Assembly: GCF_000236035.1 (NCBI RefSeq)
Contig: NZ_JH393257.1
Span: forward strand, 430,938-494,937
Reading direction: 5' to 3'
Length of the DNA: 64,000 nucleotides
Origin: Vreelandella boliviensis LC1
Lineage (GTDB): Bacteria; Pseudomonadota; Gammaproteobacteria; Pseudomonadales; Halomonadaceae
Shown: piece by piece, positions 26,878-35,422 of the stretch
How the letters are laid out: the number at the start of each line of letters is the position of its first letter
Position numbering within the stretch: position 1 is the stretch's first letter
Made by a program: the position numbers and the translations under genes
The notes under the pieces: generated by a model
What the model was told of the DNA's origin: nothing
Databases searched by the model: none
The model's input: only the letters and a program-made list of their open reading frames with translations

Positions 26878-27030
26878 GGGATTCCTTCCAAACAGCATAG
26901 AGCGGAATAAATGGCGGAGTTGAACGAATGTCTACTCGGCTAGTCACATAGGATTCGCCAAGGCATGGATAAATAGATGGATCGTGCCTACACTTGTACA
27001 AGTTACACCAATGAAAGCAAAGGAGGCTTC

Positions 27031-27204
27031 ATGGCGTTTACAGCGACTGATCCAATCAAGATGATTTTTGCCGTAATACTTCCCCCGCTCGGCGTATTTT
27101 TTGAGGTCGGTTTTAAAGGGCATTTCTGGCTGAACATTATTCTAACGCTATTTGGCTTCGTACCGGGCATCATTCATGCGTTTTATGTGATATTGAAGCA
27201 CTAG
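27031..27204 (+). CDS. YqaE/Pmp3 family small membrane protein
   Basis: A 57-residue protein with two hydrophobic helices and the signature 'AVILPPLGVFFEVG.......NIILTLFGFVPGIIHAFYVI' of the Pmp3/UPF0057 family. Members are stress-inducible proteins of the inner membrane linked to membrane potential and salt tolerance, sensible in a halophile. AAAGGAGG lies just upstream of the ATG at 27031. A terminator follows. Confidence 0.93.
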   Translation: MAFTATDPIKMIFAVILPPLGVFFEVGFKGHFWLNIILTLFGFVPGIIHAFYVILKH

Positions 27205-27267
27205 GTTTTAGAAACATTCGGTTTTAGAAGCATTCGTTTTTAACAGAAACGTGTAGCGAATATGACG

Positions 27268-27298
27268 CCGCCTAAGCTAACGCTTGGGCGGTTTTTTT
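27268..27298 (+). terminator. Rho-independent terminator after the YqaE-like gene
   Basis: Stem CCGCCTAAGC / GCTTGGGCGG (one G-U pair), four-base loop and a run of seven T. Confidence 0.9.
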
Positions 27299-27321
27299 AT
27301 GTCAGCGTAGCGTTCATTTTA

Positions 27322-28266
27322 TTAGTGTGGCACAGCGATATCTACCAAGTGAGTAGGCGGCATTAAATCAAGGCTTGCCTTCATGGTGCGCACTTCCTCC
27401 GCTGGCGGGCGGCCAAAGAAGCGCTTAAATTCACGACTAAACTGCGAGGGGCTTTCATAGCCTACTCGGCTAGCAGCTGCAGCAGCCGTCAATCCATCAC
27501 GTATCATTAACAACCGAGCATGGTGTAGGCGGGTCGATTTTATGTACTGGATAGGCGAGGTTTGAGTGACCGCCTTAAAGTGTACGTGGAAGGCTGGCGC
27601 ACTCATGCCTGCTTCATTCGCCAGGCTGCCTACTTCCAGCGCTTCGGCATAGTTGGCATGAATACGGTTGAGTGCCTTGGCAATTTTACCAAATTGCCCA
27701 AAATGGGAGAGCGCTGTTCGAACACTGCCGCCCTGCTCTCCCGTCAATACCCGATAACAGATCTCCCTAACAATAAAAGGGGCGAGAATATATGCATCCG
27801 TTGTTGAAGTAAGCGCACTCAGTAAACGTAATGTCGCATCTGCCAGCGGCTCTTCCAGCGGGCTAGACAGCATACTGCGCGGCGCCTCAAACTCATGCCC
27901 CCCTGACGCTTCCAACATCGTTACCAACTCGGCGATCACCACCGCATCCAGGCGGATAGCAATACCCAGCATTGGTTCGTCAGGGCTGGCTTCTGTTTCC
28001 GAAGTAAACGGCAAGGGAACAGATAGCACCAAATAGCGCTGTGCATCGTAGATATACACTTCATCCCCCAAATAGCCACGCTTTCGGCCTTGGCAGATGA
28101 TGACGATACTCGGCTCGTAGAGTACAGAGGTGTTTTTAAGCGGGCGGTTAGAGCGCATAAAGCGTACGCCATCCAGTAGCGACTGGGTATACCCTTCGTG
28201 TGGTGCGAGTTGATATAAGCGCTCGACGATCTTGCTGTAAACCACAGAATCACTCTTCGATGTCAT
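27322..28266 (-). CDS. AraC-family regulator with AraC_N domain
   Basis: A 314-residue regulator: an N-terminal AraC_N (PF06719-type) cupin-like domain ('VIICQGRKRGYLGDEVYIYD', 'YLVLSVPLPF') and a C-terminal double helix-turn-helix ('GSLANEAGMSAPAFHVHFKA', 'VGYESPSQFSREFKRFFG'). GAGGTGG precedes the ATG at 28266. It is divergent from the SDR gene at 28478 and probably activates it. This regulator type is commonly paired with oxidoreductases. Confidence 0.9.
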   Translation of the reverse strand: MTSKSDSVVYSKIVERLYQLAPHEGYTQSLLDGVRFMRSNRPLKNTSVLYEPSIVIICQGRKRGYLGDEVYIYDAQRYLVLSVPLPFTSETEASPDEPMLGIAIRLDAVVIAELVTMLEASGGHEFEAPRSMLSSPLEEPLADATLRLLSALTSTTDAYILAPFIVREICYRVLTGEQGGSVRTALSHFGQFGKIAKALNRIHANYAEALEVGSLANEAGMSAPAFHVHFKAVTQTSPIQYIKSTRLHHARLLMIRDGLTAAAAASRVGYESPSQFSREFKRFFGRPPAEEVRTMKASLDLMPPTHLVDIAVPH

Positions 28267-28477
28267 GTTAACCACCTCGGCCAGACGTGTCGGCACCTGA
28301 ATCGGCCCTAAGAGCCAATAACGCCATAAGAGCAATATACATGCTTTGTTGCTTGTCTCGCCGCCCACATCTAACAATCAAATAGGATTAGGCAAGCATG
28401 CAATAGGATCGCCTATAAAGTTACCAGCCGTGGCAGCTTAATCTTCTTGGGGTACCCACTACCCTGAGGATTATCCA

Positions 28478-29224
28478 ATGACTGCTTCATCAACCTCAAC
28501 CCCGTCTTCCAAAGTCGTTTTACTGACCGGTGCCAGCAGCGGCATCGGTGAAGCCACTGCTCGCTGGCTTGCAGGTCAAGGGCACCGTTTGATTATTGGC
28601 GCACGCCGAACTGACCGGCTGGAAGCATTGACCCACTCCCTTCGCGAAGAAGGAGGCTTAGTGGACTTTCAGGCGCTGGATGTCACCGACCCTAAAGACA
28701 TGCAGGCGTTTGCGGATTTTGCGATCAACTCCCACGGCCGCATAGATGTGATCATCAACAACGCAGGCGTTATGCCGCTATCACCATTAGCAGCGCTAAA
28801 GGTAGATGAGTGGAACCGCATGATCGATGTCAACATTCGCGGCGTACTCAATGGTATCGCCGCTGTTCTGCCCACCATGCAAGCCCAGGAAAGTGGCCAG
28901 GTGATCAATATCTCCTCCATCGGTGGGCTCACTGTTATGCCCACCGCAGCAGTCTATTGCGCCACTAAATATGCGGTGCGCGCTATTTCCGATGGGCTAC
29001 GTCAGGAAACCGACAAGATCCGCGTTACCTGTGTCTACCCAGGGGTGGTGGAGTCAGAACTGGCTAACACCATTACCGACACTGAAACCGCAAAGGTAAT
29101 CGACCTTTTCCGCAAAATTGCCCTCAAGCCCGAGGCTATCGCTTCCGCCATTGCGCATGCCATCAACCAGCCTGATGATGTGGACACCAGCGATATCGTC
29201 GTACGGCCTACGGCGAGTCACTAA
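28478..29224 (+). CDS. SDR-family NAD(P)-dependent oxidoreductase
   Basis: A 248-residue classical short-chain dehydrogenase: cofactor loop TGASSGIGEA (residues 18-27), NNAG (about 93-96), the active-site Ser in 'NISSIGG' and catalytic Y-x3-K in YCATK. It is cytosolic. It is divergent from the AraC regulator and followed 61 bp later by an Atu4866-family gene, likely in one transcript. Substrate unknown. Confidence 0.93.
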   Translation: MTASSTSTPSSKVVLLTGASSGIGEATARWLAGQGHRLIIGARRTDRLEALTHSLREEGGLVDFQALDVTDPKDMQAFADFAINSHGRIDVIINNAGVMPLSPLAALKVDEWNRMIDVNIRGVLNGIAAVLPTMQAQESGQVINISSIGGLTVMPTAAVYCATKYAVRAISDGLRQETDKIRVTCVYPGVVESELANTITDTETAKVIDLFRKIALKPEAIASAIAHAINQPDDVDTSDIVVRPTASH

Positions 29225-29285
29225 CTCCGCTTCAGTTGATGCCCGAACTATTGGCCGAACGTAATCATTAGCACGAGCGATACTA

Positions 29286-29642
29286 ATGCAAGAAACCAAG
29301 CTTCCTATTTACTGGAAACGGGCACTGGTGGTCGCGGGCATTATCACTATTGTTCCAGCGACCACCTCTGCTCAAACCATCCTAAACGGAGGAAATGACG
29401 CCATGGCAGACCACCCGTATGCAGGAATGTGGGTAACTGAAGACGGCTATATCCGACATGAACTTCTAGTTAACAACCGCTACGACGAGGCCCGCGGTGA
29501 GCGTAAAAGCGCTTACCAGGGGCGCTATCAGGTGACTGGTAACCACATCGAATACTGGGACGACACCGGCTTTACCGCTGACGGTGAATTCATTGATGAC
29601 GTGCTTTATCACGCTGGAATGGTGCTATATCGCGAGGAGTAA
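29286..29642 (+). CDS. Exported Atu4866-family protein
   Basis: A 118-residue protein with a signal peptide (residues 10-30, cut near 'SAQTI') and the conserved body 'GMWVTEDGYIRHELLVNNRY', 'KSAYQGRYQVTG', 'YWDDTGFTADGEF' and 'VLYHAGMVLYRE'. This is the Agrobacterium Atu4866 family (PF11512), a small lipocalin-like beta barrel of unknown ligand. Together with the AraC regulator and SDR enzyme it forms a three-gene cluster, so it may bind or protect the same substrate. Export is unusual, as many family members lack a signal. Confidence 0.85.
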   Translation: MQETKLPIYWKRALVVAGIITIVPATTSAQTILNGGNDAMADHPYAGMWVTEDGYIRHELLVNNRYDEARGERKSAYQGRYQVTGNHIEYWDDTGFTADGEFIDDVLYHAGMVLYREE

Positions 29643-29989
29643 TTTTTAACGTCCGAGGGGGCTCTTGATCTAAGCTTCCAGCATCAAGACTTAAAAACCT
29701 GCACAAAATACAAACAGGCATACTAAGTAGCAACAACAACCAATTAAATACAAAAAATTATAGAAATAGGCAATAACGCAAGAGAAACACGTCTATCTCA
29801 CTAATCCCACCCACCCTATTATTCATCATGTGCTAGCAAGTATTAAAGCAGCACTACATAAGCAATTCCCATCTCGTAGAGAAGACTCTCCTGGTGAGGA
29901 GTTAATTACCAAAACTTTTCCACACTCGATTTATTAACCAACCATTCATTGAGTAATTGGCAAATAATATATATCTAGGAGATAAGCTA
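29643..29989. other. AT-rich intergenic region, no gene seen
   Basis: A 347-bp stretch distinctly richer in A and T than its surroundings. All frames are broken by stops within about 20-30 codons and none has a ribosome-binding site. It probably holds the promoter of the next small gene. The base composition hints at acquired DNA. Confidence 0.6.
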
Positions 29990-30406
29990 ATGTCGCATAT
30001 AAGCGTTTGGATAAAATCAATTGCTATCAGCGCGTTTACCCTTAACTTGATAGGGCAAGCATCGGCAAATAACAGTACTAATGAGTTATCGCTGGACTCA
30101 GGTACTTCTGCGCCACAAACGGTGTTTGGAAAACATCGCCATGTGTTAGAGGTTGAGCGGGCATCAAACATTACCATTCGAAGCCAGGAATTATTTCCAA
30201 CCAATGGTGCTTCGCACTTTCAATTGAAAGCAGTTTTATTAGATGCTCACAGTCACATGGTGGCTAGCTCACACAGCATTAAAGGGGGTAATATGGAGTT
30301 GAACCACCCAGCGCAGCCTGGCACTTATACTCTGGTAGTGAATGGCCATATGCGCAGTGCAAAACGCGAAGGTTCGGAACAATATATACTTGAATCCAAC
30401 TTATAA
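29990..30406 (+). CDS. Hypothetical small exported protein
   Basis: A 138-residue protein I do not recognise. It has a signal peptide (residues 5-24, ending 'GQASA-NNS') and a beta-rich body with 'HVLEVERASNITIRSQ' and 'PAQPGTYTLVVNGHM', which resembles a single small beta-sandwich or PPC/CalX-like domain. AGGAGATAAG precedes the ATG at 29990. It lies in an AT-rich island and ends 104 bp before a terminator. No partner gene is evident; possibly a recently acquired secreted protein. Confidence 0.65.
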   Translation: MSHISVWIKSIAISAFTLNLIGQASANNSTNELSLDSGTSAPQTVFGKHRHVLEVERASNITIRSQELFPTNGASHFQLKAVLLDAHSHMVASSHSIKGGNMELNHPAQPGTYTLVVNGHMRSAKREGSEQYILESNL

Positions 30407-30787
30407 ACTTAGCACTAGGCCTCACACAATAGCATTGAAAAGTCACACCATAGCTTATTAAAAGCTAGAACGAGGATCATTTAAATAGATCTCATCTGAT
30501 TAAAATACGCCCCGAAAACTGGATACTGCATCTAAATTTCGGGGTATTTTTTGTGCTTCAACAAATCTCTGTTAGGAAATGCCTCAAATAGAATTTACCG
30601 CAATACGTCATGAACAGAAATAATCGAAGTGACGAACAATCCCACCACTGCCATTTAGATCCGCCCTGTGGCGTGATCGATAAGAAGGTACAACGGTACA
30701 GAGCTACGCACTGTAAAATGGCTGCAATAGCAAGCGACCTCCCCCATCATGATGGCTACCGTTTGGCACCTTTATCCAGGAGCGTAG
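30407..30787. other. Intergenic region with terminator, no gene seen
   Basis: A 381-bp gap containing the terminator at 30510-30552. A short open frame at 30610-30849 overlaps the Trp-rich gene in another frame and lacks family features, so I do not call it. Confidence 0.55.
30510..30552 (+). terminator. Rho-independent terminator after the small exported protein
   Basis: Stem CCCCGAAA / TTTCGGGG with a 19-base loop followed by TATTTTTT. Confidence 0.8.
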
Positions 30788-31003
30788 ATGCATACGATCA
30801 ATCCCAACAAGCTGCACCACAGCAAATGGACAGCCGCAGAGCCACTTAACAAAGAGAAGCACTTCATTGTTACCCAGCTGCTACGCGATAAAGAAGAAAA
30901 CGTAGTAGACGTGGTGCTTGAAGCTATCCACTCTCATCGTGAAATCGTGCTGCCGTGGCAAAGCTTAAAAGATGACAGTATATGGAAGATGGGCTGGCAA
31001 TAG
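30788..31003 (+). CDS. Small Trp-rich protein (TIGR02450 family)
   Basis: A 71-residue protein with the family pattern 'INPNKLHHSKWTAAEPLNKE', then 'KHFIVTQL', and the closing 'LPWQSLKDDSIWKMGWQ'. TIGR02450 proteins are short, Trp-rich and of unknown function, common in marine gammaproteobacteria. CAGGAG lies seven bases upstream of the ATG. It is monocistronic and 253 bp before the cold-shock gene. Confidence 0.9.
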   Translation: MHTINPNKLHHSKWTAAEPLNKEKHFIVTQLLRDKEENVVDVVLEAIHSHREIVLPWQSLKDDSIWKMGWQ

Positions 31004-31256
31004 AGGCTTTCACTGACCTCATAGGCAAGATAATCCAGAAAGGCTTTGACACACGCTACAATTCATGACACTGTAGCGTCAGTTGGTTAGCAAGCAAGCA
31101 TGGTTTCAGAAGTGTACGAAAAAGATTTAGAAATGTACGAGATAGAAATGTACGAGATCTTTCGGCAAGCCTGTAATTGTATTCCTTGTTTTATCCGCTA
31201 TTAATCTGGGTGATACCAGGAACTTTACTAAGCGCTTTGCGCGAAAGGATTTTATT

Positions 31257-31463
31257 ATGTCTACTGGCACAGTTAAGTGGTTCAACGATACTAAAGGCTT
31301 CGGTTTTATTGCTCCTTCTGACGGTGGTGATGACCTATTTGCCCATTTCTCTGAAATTCAAGCAGACGGCTTCAAAACCCTGCAAGAAGGTGCTAACGTT
31401 TCTTTTGACGTTACCCAGGGTAAGAAAGGCCTTCAAGCTTCAAACATTAAGCAAATCTCCTAA
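31257..31463 (+). CDS. Cold-shock domain protein (CspA family)
   Basis: A 68-residue CspA-type RNA chaperone with RNP1 'KGFGFIAP' and RNP2 'DLFAHF'. It melts mRNA structure in the cytoplasm. The about 250-bp upstream gap leaves room for the long 5' leader that cold-shock mRNAs use for thermoregulation, but I did not resolve its fold. Two consecutive hairpins follow the gene. Confidence 0.95.
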   Translation: MSTGTVKWFNDTKGFGFIAPSDGGDDLFAHFSEIQADGFKTLQEGANVSFDVTQGKKGLQASNIKQIS

Positions 31464-31500
31464 GCCTAAGTCTCTTATGACATAGCGCTTTAGAATTTGC

Positions 31501-31552
31501 CCGAACTTTCCAAAGTTCGGATAACAAGGCCCGCTTACGCGGGCTTTGTTGC
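31501..31552 (+). terminator. Double hairpin terminator after cspA-like gene
   Basis: The first hairpin CCGAACTTT / AAAGTTCGG (31501-31520) has a two-base loop. The second, 31523-31534 with 31539-31550, has a 12-bp stem with one G-U pair and a TTAC loop and ends in TTTGTTG. The second is the likely terminator. Confidence 0.75.
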
Positions 31553-31589
31553 GTTTGGAACATGCTAAAGTTGCGTTTGCGCTATCCTC

Positions 31590-32512
31590 TTATATTCGCG
31601 TATATACCACTATTCGTGCATCCACCGTCACTACCAGCATCTCAAGTGTCGCTGCGCGAGCACGCCCTTCGGCGCTGGCCCGGTAAAGATGCGGCGTCAT
31701 CGCCAACAGATCGGCAATTTCCTTACTTCCATTTAGTCCTAGCGAGTAACTTACTCTCTCGCTGCTGTGGTAAGTAAAGCCTTTCGGCACTTCCGCCTCA
31801 GCCGAGCGCTCGGGTTTTAACGTGGGATAGATAACCTCCCGCAGCTCCCGCAGGTGATCGGGCCCCGCCTCAACCAGCAGTAATGCGCCACCGGATTTCA
31901 GCACGCGCGCAAACTCACTAACCACCGGAAAGCCAAACATACACAACACGCTATCCAGCGTTTCCGTCTGCACCGGCAGGTGCGCATTACTGCCCACGAC
32001 CCAACTACTTAGCGGGGGTGCGCATTACTGCCCACGACCCAACTACTTAGCGGTGAGTGTTTAGCATCCTGCTTTGCCGCGGCCAATACCGCCCATTTAG
32101 AGATATCCAGCCCCATCAGCGAAAGTGACGGTGAGTTAGCCGCAGCGTCAGCTAGTTGTCGGAGGTAGTAACCTTCACCACAGCCAGCATCCAGGCAGCT
32201 AAACGGCAGGTTGTCTACCGTTTGAACCTTGGCATGGCTCAGCACGGCATTACTGACTGACTCCGCAATGGGTTGGTAATGCCCAGCGTCAAGAAAGCGC
32301 TGCCGAGCAGCGACCATCGCCTTGCTATCACCAGGGTCGTGGGAACGCTTTTGCTGCACAGGCAGCAGGTTAACGTAGCCCTGCTTAGCGATATCAAAAC
32401 TGTGCCCGTCAGGGCAGATCCAAGTGTTACCCGAGCGAATTAGCGCTTCGCCATCTAATGGACAGGCCAGAGCCTGGAAGGGAGTGATGCCCATAGCTGT
32501 TTCTGTAACCAT
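31590..32512 (-). pseudogene. rlmA: rlmA, 23S rRNA (guanine-745-N1)-methyltransferase, frameshifted
   Basis: The two halves of an RlmA protein are both present but in different frames. Part 1 (32512 to 32009) has the N-terminal ribbon 'CPDGHSFDIAKQGYVNLLPV', 'QKRSHDPGDSKAM', 'RFLDAGHYQP' and the SAM motif 'LDAGCGEGYYL', and stops after SNAHPR. Part 2 (31997 to 31590) resumes with 'GSNAHLPVQTETLDSV' and runs to the C-terminus. A 38-bp tandem duplication at 31980-32053 separates them; removing one copy restores a single frame. One ribbon cysteine of E. coli RlmA is an Asp here. It follows the DMT exporter gene by 45 bp. An assembly error cannot be excluded. Confidence 0.85.
31980..32053. repeat. 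38-bp tandem duplication inside rlmA
   Basis: A 36-bp identical block occurs at 31980-32015 and again at 32018-32053, offset by 38 bp. Because 38 is not a multiple of three the duplication shifts the reading frame. The identity of the copies suggests a recent event. Confidence 0.95.
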
Positions 32513-32557
32513 TGTGGGAGGGTTGGAAGTGCAACGGAGGACTGACCATTCAGCGCG

Positions 32558-33478
32558 TCACCAGGACAATGCCGACCAAGATAACGCCGCCCCCATCACA
32601 AAATTGATGCTTAGCGGCTCGTTGAGCAATAGGGTACCAAAAAGGACGCCGAAAAGCGGCGCCAAGAAGGAGAACACGCCTAATTGCGAAGCACGGTAGC
32701 GGCGCAGCAACGTAAACCAAAGCAGCAGCGCGGCAAACGAAATTATCAGCGTCTGAAAGCCGAGGCTGGCTATGGCCATCGGGGTAAACTGCGTGCTCAT
32801 TAACTGCCCCGATATAGCCGCCACCGGCAGTAACAACAATGCCGTTACACATAGCTGATAACTCAGAGTGAGCTCTGCTGGCGCTTCGGAAAGCGAGGTC
32901 TTGCGGATCACGACGGTCGTAGCCGCCCATGAGAGGCCTGCAAGCAAGCCCAGTGCATCACCGAGAATAATCTCGATGCTGTAGGCACCACTTGGCGCCA
33001 TGGCAACCAGCATACCCAAAAATGCCAAGCCAACGCCCCACCACTGGCGAACGGAGAGTTGCTCCCCAGGTACCCAGAGATGTAAACCCAGGGCGGCGAA
33101 GATGGGAGCAGTATAGAGAAAGACCGACATGTGGGAAGCCAAAGTATAGGTTAGCCCCCACGCGACGAAACCGAACTCAGCAGCAAATCCAAGGCCAACC
33201 AGTAACCCTGGGGCCCAGTGGTGCCCCAAATCCGCCCAGCGAATGCCGCGCCAATAAGTCAACACACCGACCAGGCACCCAGCCATAGCGGAGCGCAGGC
33301 CGATCTGCACCATGGGTGAGATATCTTCAGCCACGCCTTTAATGGCCACTTGCTGAAAACCCAGCACTAGGCAAAATAGCAACATCAACGATGCTGCCGT
33401 AGTATCCACTGACTTTCGATCTGATCGACCAACTATGCTGATAGCGTCGGTGTTTGAGACTACTCTATGATTACTCAT
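32558..33478 (-). CDS. EamA/DMT-family transporter
   Basis: A 306-residue protein with about ten membrane helices in two EamA repeats ('GFQQVAIKGVAEDISPMVQI' in the first, 'LLLWFTLLRRYRASQLG' in the second). This RhaT/EamA-like branch exports small metabolites. It is divergent from a GcvA-like LysR regulator at 33576 (97 bp apart) and upstream of rlmA on the same strand. The first 28 residues are hydrophilic and the true start might be internal. Substrate unknown. Confidence 0.87.
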   Translation of the reverse strand: MSNHRVVSNTDAISIVGRSDRKSVDTTAASLMLLFCLVLGFQQVAIKGVAEDISPMVQIGLRSAMAGCLVGVLTYWRGIRWADLGHHWAPGLLVGLGFAAEFGFVAWGLTYTLASHMSVFLYTAPIFAALGLHLWVPGEQLSVRQWWGVGLAFLGMLVAMAPSGAYSIEIILGDALGLLAGLSWAATTVVIRKTSLSEAPAELTLSYQLCVTALLLLPVAAISGQLMSTQFTPMAIASLGFQTLIISFAALLLWFTLLRRYRASQLGVFSFLAPLFGVLFGTLLLNEPLSINFVMGAALSWSALSW

Positions 33479-33575
33479 TACGGGCTCCTATAACATATAG
33501 GCGCCCATTGCAGCAGTAAGCGAAATTTCGTACAAACGATTACTTATCGGGTCTAGGCTTAGGAAAACTCACGCC

Positions 33576-34511
33576 ATGAGAATAGAAAGGCTACCGCTGA
33601 ATGCACTGCGCGCGTTTGCCGAAGCGGTGCGAGAAAATAGTTTCAAAGCTGCCGCTTATCGTCTCGGAGTGACCCCTGGCGCAGTTAGCCGACAGGTCAA
33701 ACAGTTGGAAGATCGCTTAGGCGTGGTGCTCTTTGAACGTCATGCCAATGGGGTTTGTGTCACCGAAGCAGGCCGGGTACTTGCTGAAGATGTGCAAGCT
33801 GGCCTTTTACGCATCGCAAGCGGCGTACAGAACGTCACTGAGCGCTCTGAAGAGGCCTTTCGATTACTCCTGAGCGCACCGCCCTCGTTCCTACAACTCT
33901 GGCTACTACCCCGCTTACCCCTTTTTGAAGTGAATGAGCGGCAAATTGAAATCTCTCTGGATGCCGAGGCGCGCTTAATACCACCGCTATGGTTGCCCAA
34001 CAGGGCGCGCTTATCACTGCGCTACGGCCAGGGCCCTTGGCCCGGTGTCACCAGCCTGCGTCTGTTTGAAGACACGCTATTTCCGGTTTGCTCACCCTCC
34101 CTATTAGCCCAGGCAAACATGCAAACCCCCAACGATTTGCTGGCACAGACACTGCTCACCGTGGATTGGTGCAGCCACGCTGGCCACCATATCCCAGGCT
34201 GGAGCGATTGGTTTAAAAGCGCCGGAGTAGCACTGAACAAGATGCCCAACCAGCGGCAATACTCGCTTTACAGCCTAGCCCTCGATCAGGCCATTGCCGG
34301 CCAAGGCGTGGTACTGGCCAGCTACCCTCTAGTGGCTGACCGGCTCGCTAGCGGTGTTTTGGTACTCCCATTTGCGGAACACTATCCACTCGCATCTCCA
34401 TTCGCCTACGAACTGATTCTGCCTAGTGGTGGAGAAGCGCCACCTGCAGTGGCTCGCTTTGTCGAGTGGCTAGAACAAGAAGCCGCTCTCTTTCGAAACA
34501 CATCGCAGTAG
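33576..34511 (+). CDS. LysR-family regulator, GcvA-like
   Basis: A 311-residue LysR regulator whose helix-turn-helix ('NSFKAAAYRLGVTPGAVSRQ') and start 'LPLNALRAFAEAV' match the GcvA/AmpR-like branch. It is divergent from the DMT exporter, its probable target. Its stop is one base from the end of the convergent XRE-type gene. Confidence 0.88.
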   Translation: MRIERLPLNALRAFAEAVRENSFKAAAYRLGVTPGAVSRQVKQLEDRLGVVLFERHANGVCVTEAGRVLAEDVQAGLLRIASGVQNVTERSEEAFRLLLSAPPSFLQLWLLPRLPLFEVNERQIEISLDAEARLIPPLWLPNRARLSLRYGQGPWPGVTSLRLFEDTLFPVCSPSLLAQANMQTPNDLLAQTLLTVDWCSHAGHHIPGWSDWFKSAGVALNKMPNQRQYSLYSLALDQAIAGQGVVLASYPLVADRLASGVLVLPFAEHYPLASPFAYELILPSGGEAPPAVARFVEWLEQEAALFRNTSQ

Positions 34512-34512
34512 C

Positions 34513-35262
34513 TTAAGAGCTTGTTTGGCCTCCCCTCTTGTAACCCTGAAACAGCCCATACTGCCATTGCCTTACCGCCAGCACCGAGGTCGTGCCAAAC
34601 CGCTGGTGAATGGGTAACCCACTCTCTCGCTCGCATAGGGAATGGAACTCTTTAGCCAAGCGCTGCATGGTCTGCTGCCATTCAGCATTACCCGCAGAGG
34701 ATAATAGACCATTGAGTACAATGAGCTTTTCGCTGTCACTATCAAAATGAGAACGGAAAAACTCGTTGGCGATATGCTGCTGAAAAAAACGCTGGATAGG
34801 GCCGCCCGCTAGCCAGCGAAAATTGGCGGCTACCCGCCGTCTGATCCGGTTATCGGGAAGTAGATCAATAAGCTTAAGCCGCTCAAGCTTCAGTAACTGC
34901 CGTATACACTCTGCTTCACTTAGCTGGTACTGGTGATGAATTTCGTCGAAGCTATAGCCATTGATAACGCAGACAGCCACCAGAAACAGCTCACGATCAT
35001 CCACAATGCTCTGCTCTTGGGCATAGGTTAGCTCCTGCAAACGCTTCTCGTCAGCTTGCATAGTCTGCACCAGCTCGGCGAATTCGATATTTAGCTGGTC
35101 ACAGATGCACTCTAGCCGCGATAGGGTAAAGTGCTTTTCAGCGAATAGGCGCTTCACAGAGGCCTCGCTCAACGCCAACCAATGAGCGACATCAGCATAG
35201 GTTTTACCCTGAGCGCGAAGCTGGCGCTTTAGCGTTTCAATCAGCGAATCGGCTTGGGACAT
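34513..35262 (-). CDS. XRE-family helix-turn-helix regulator
   Basis: A 249-residue protein with an N-terminal XRE fold (residues 5-65: 'QGKTYADVAHWLALSEASVK') and a long helical C-terminal domain with a second winged-helix-like part ('YSFDEIHHQYQLSEAECIRQ'). The start at 35262 has GAGG upstream; an ATG 30 bp earlier is less likely. It is divergent from the Aas fusion gene (160 bp). This pairing recurs in Halomonas-like genomes, so it probably controls phospholipid acyl recycling. Confidence 0.82.
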   Translation of the reverse strand: MSQADSLIETLKRQLRAQGKTYADVAHWLALSEASVKRLFAEKHFTLSRLECICDQLNIEFAELVQTMQADEKRLQELTYAQEQSIVDDRELFLVAVCVINGYSFDEIHHQYQLSEAECIRQLLKLERLKLIDLLPDNRIRRRVAANFRWLAGGPIQRFFQQHIANEFFRSHFDSDSEKLIVLNGLLSSAGNAEWQQTMQRLAKEFHSLCERESGLPIHQRFGTTSVLAVRQWQYGLFQGYKRGGQTSS

Positions 35263-35422
35263 AGAAACCTCGTAGACAGCAGAAAAAGTCATAGCACATT
35301 AAAAGTAGCGCATAATGATACCAACAAGCACCCATAACACAACTTCGTGCAAATGAGTTGCAACCAGTAAGCCTCATATTGAAAGTACTACCACTTCCAG
35401 GGATTTATAAGGCTACACAGCT

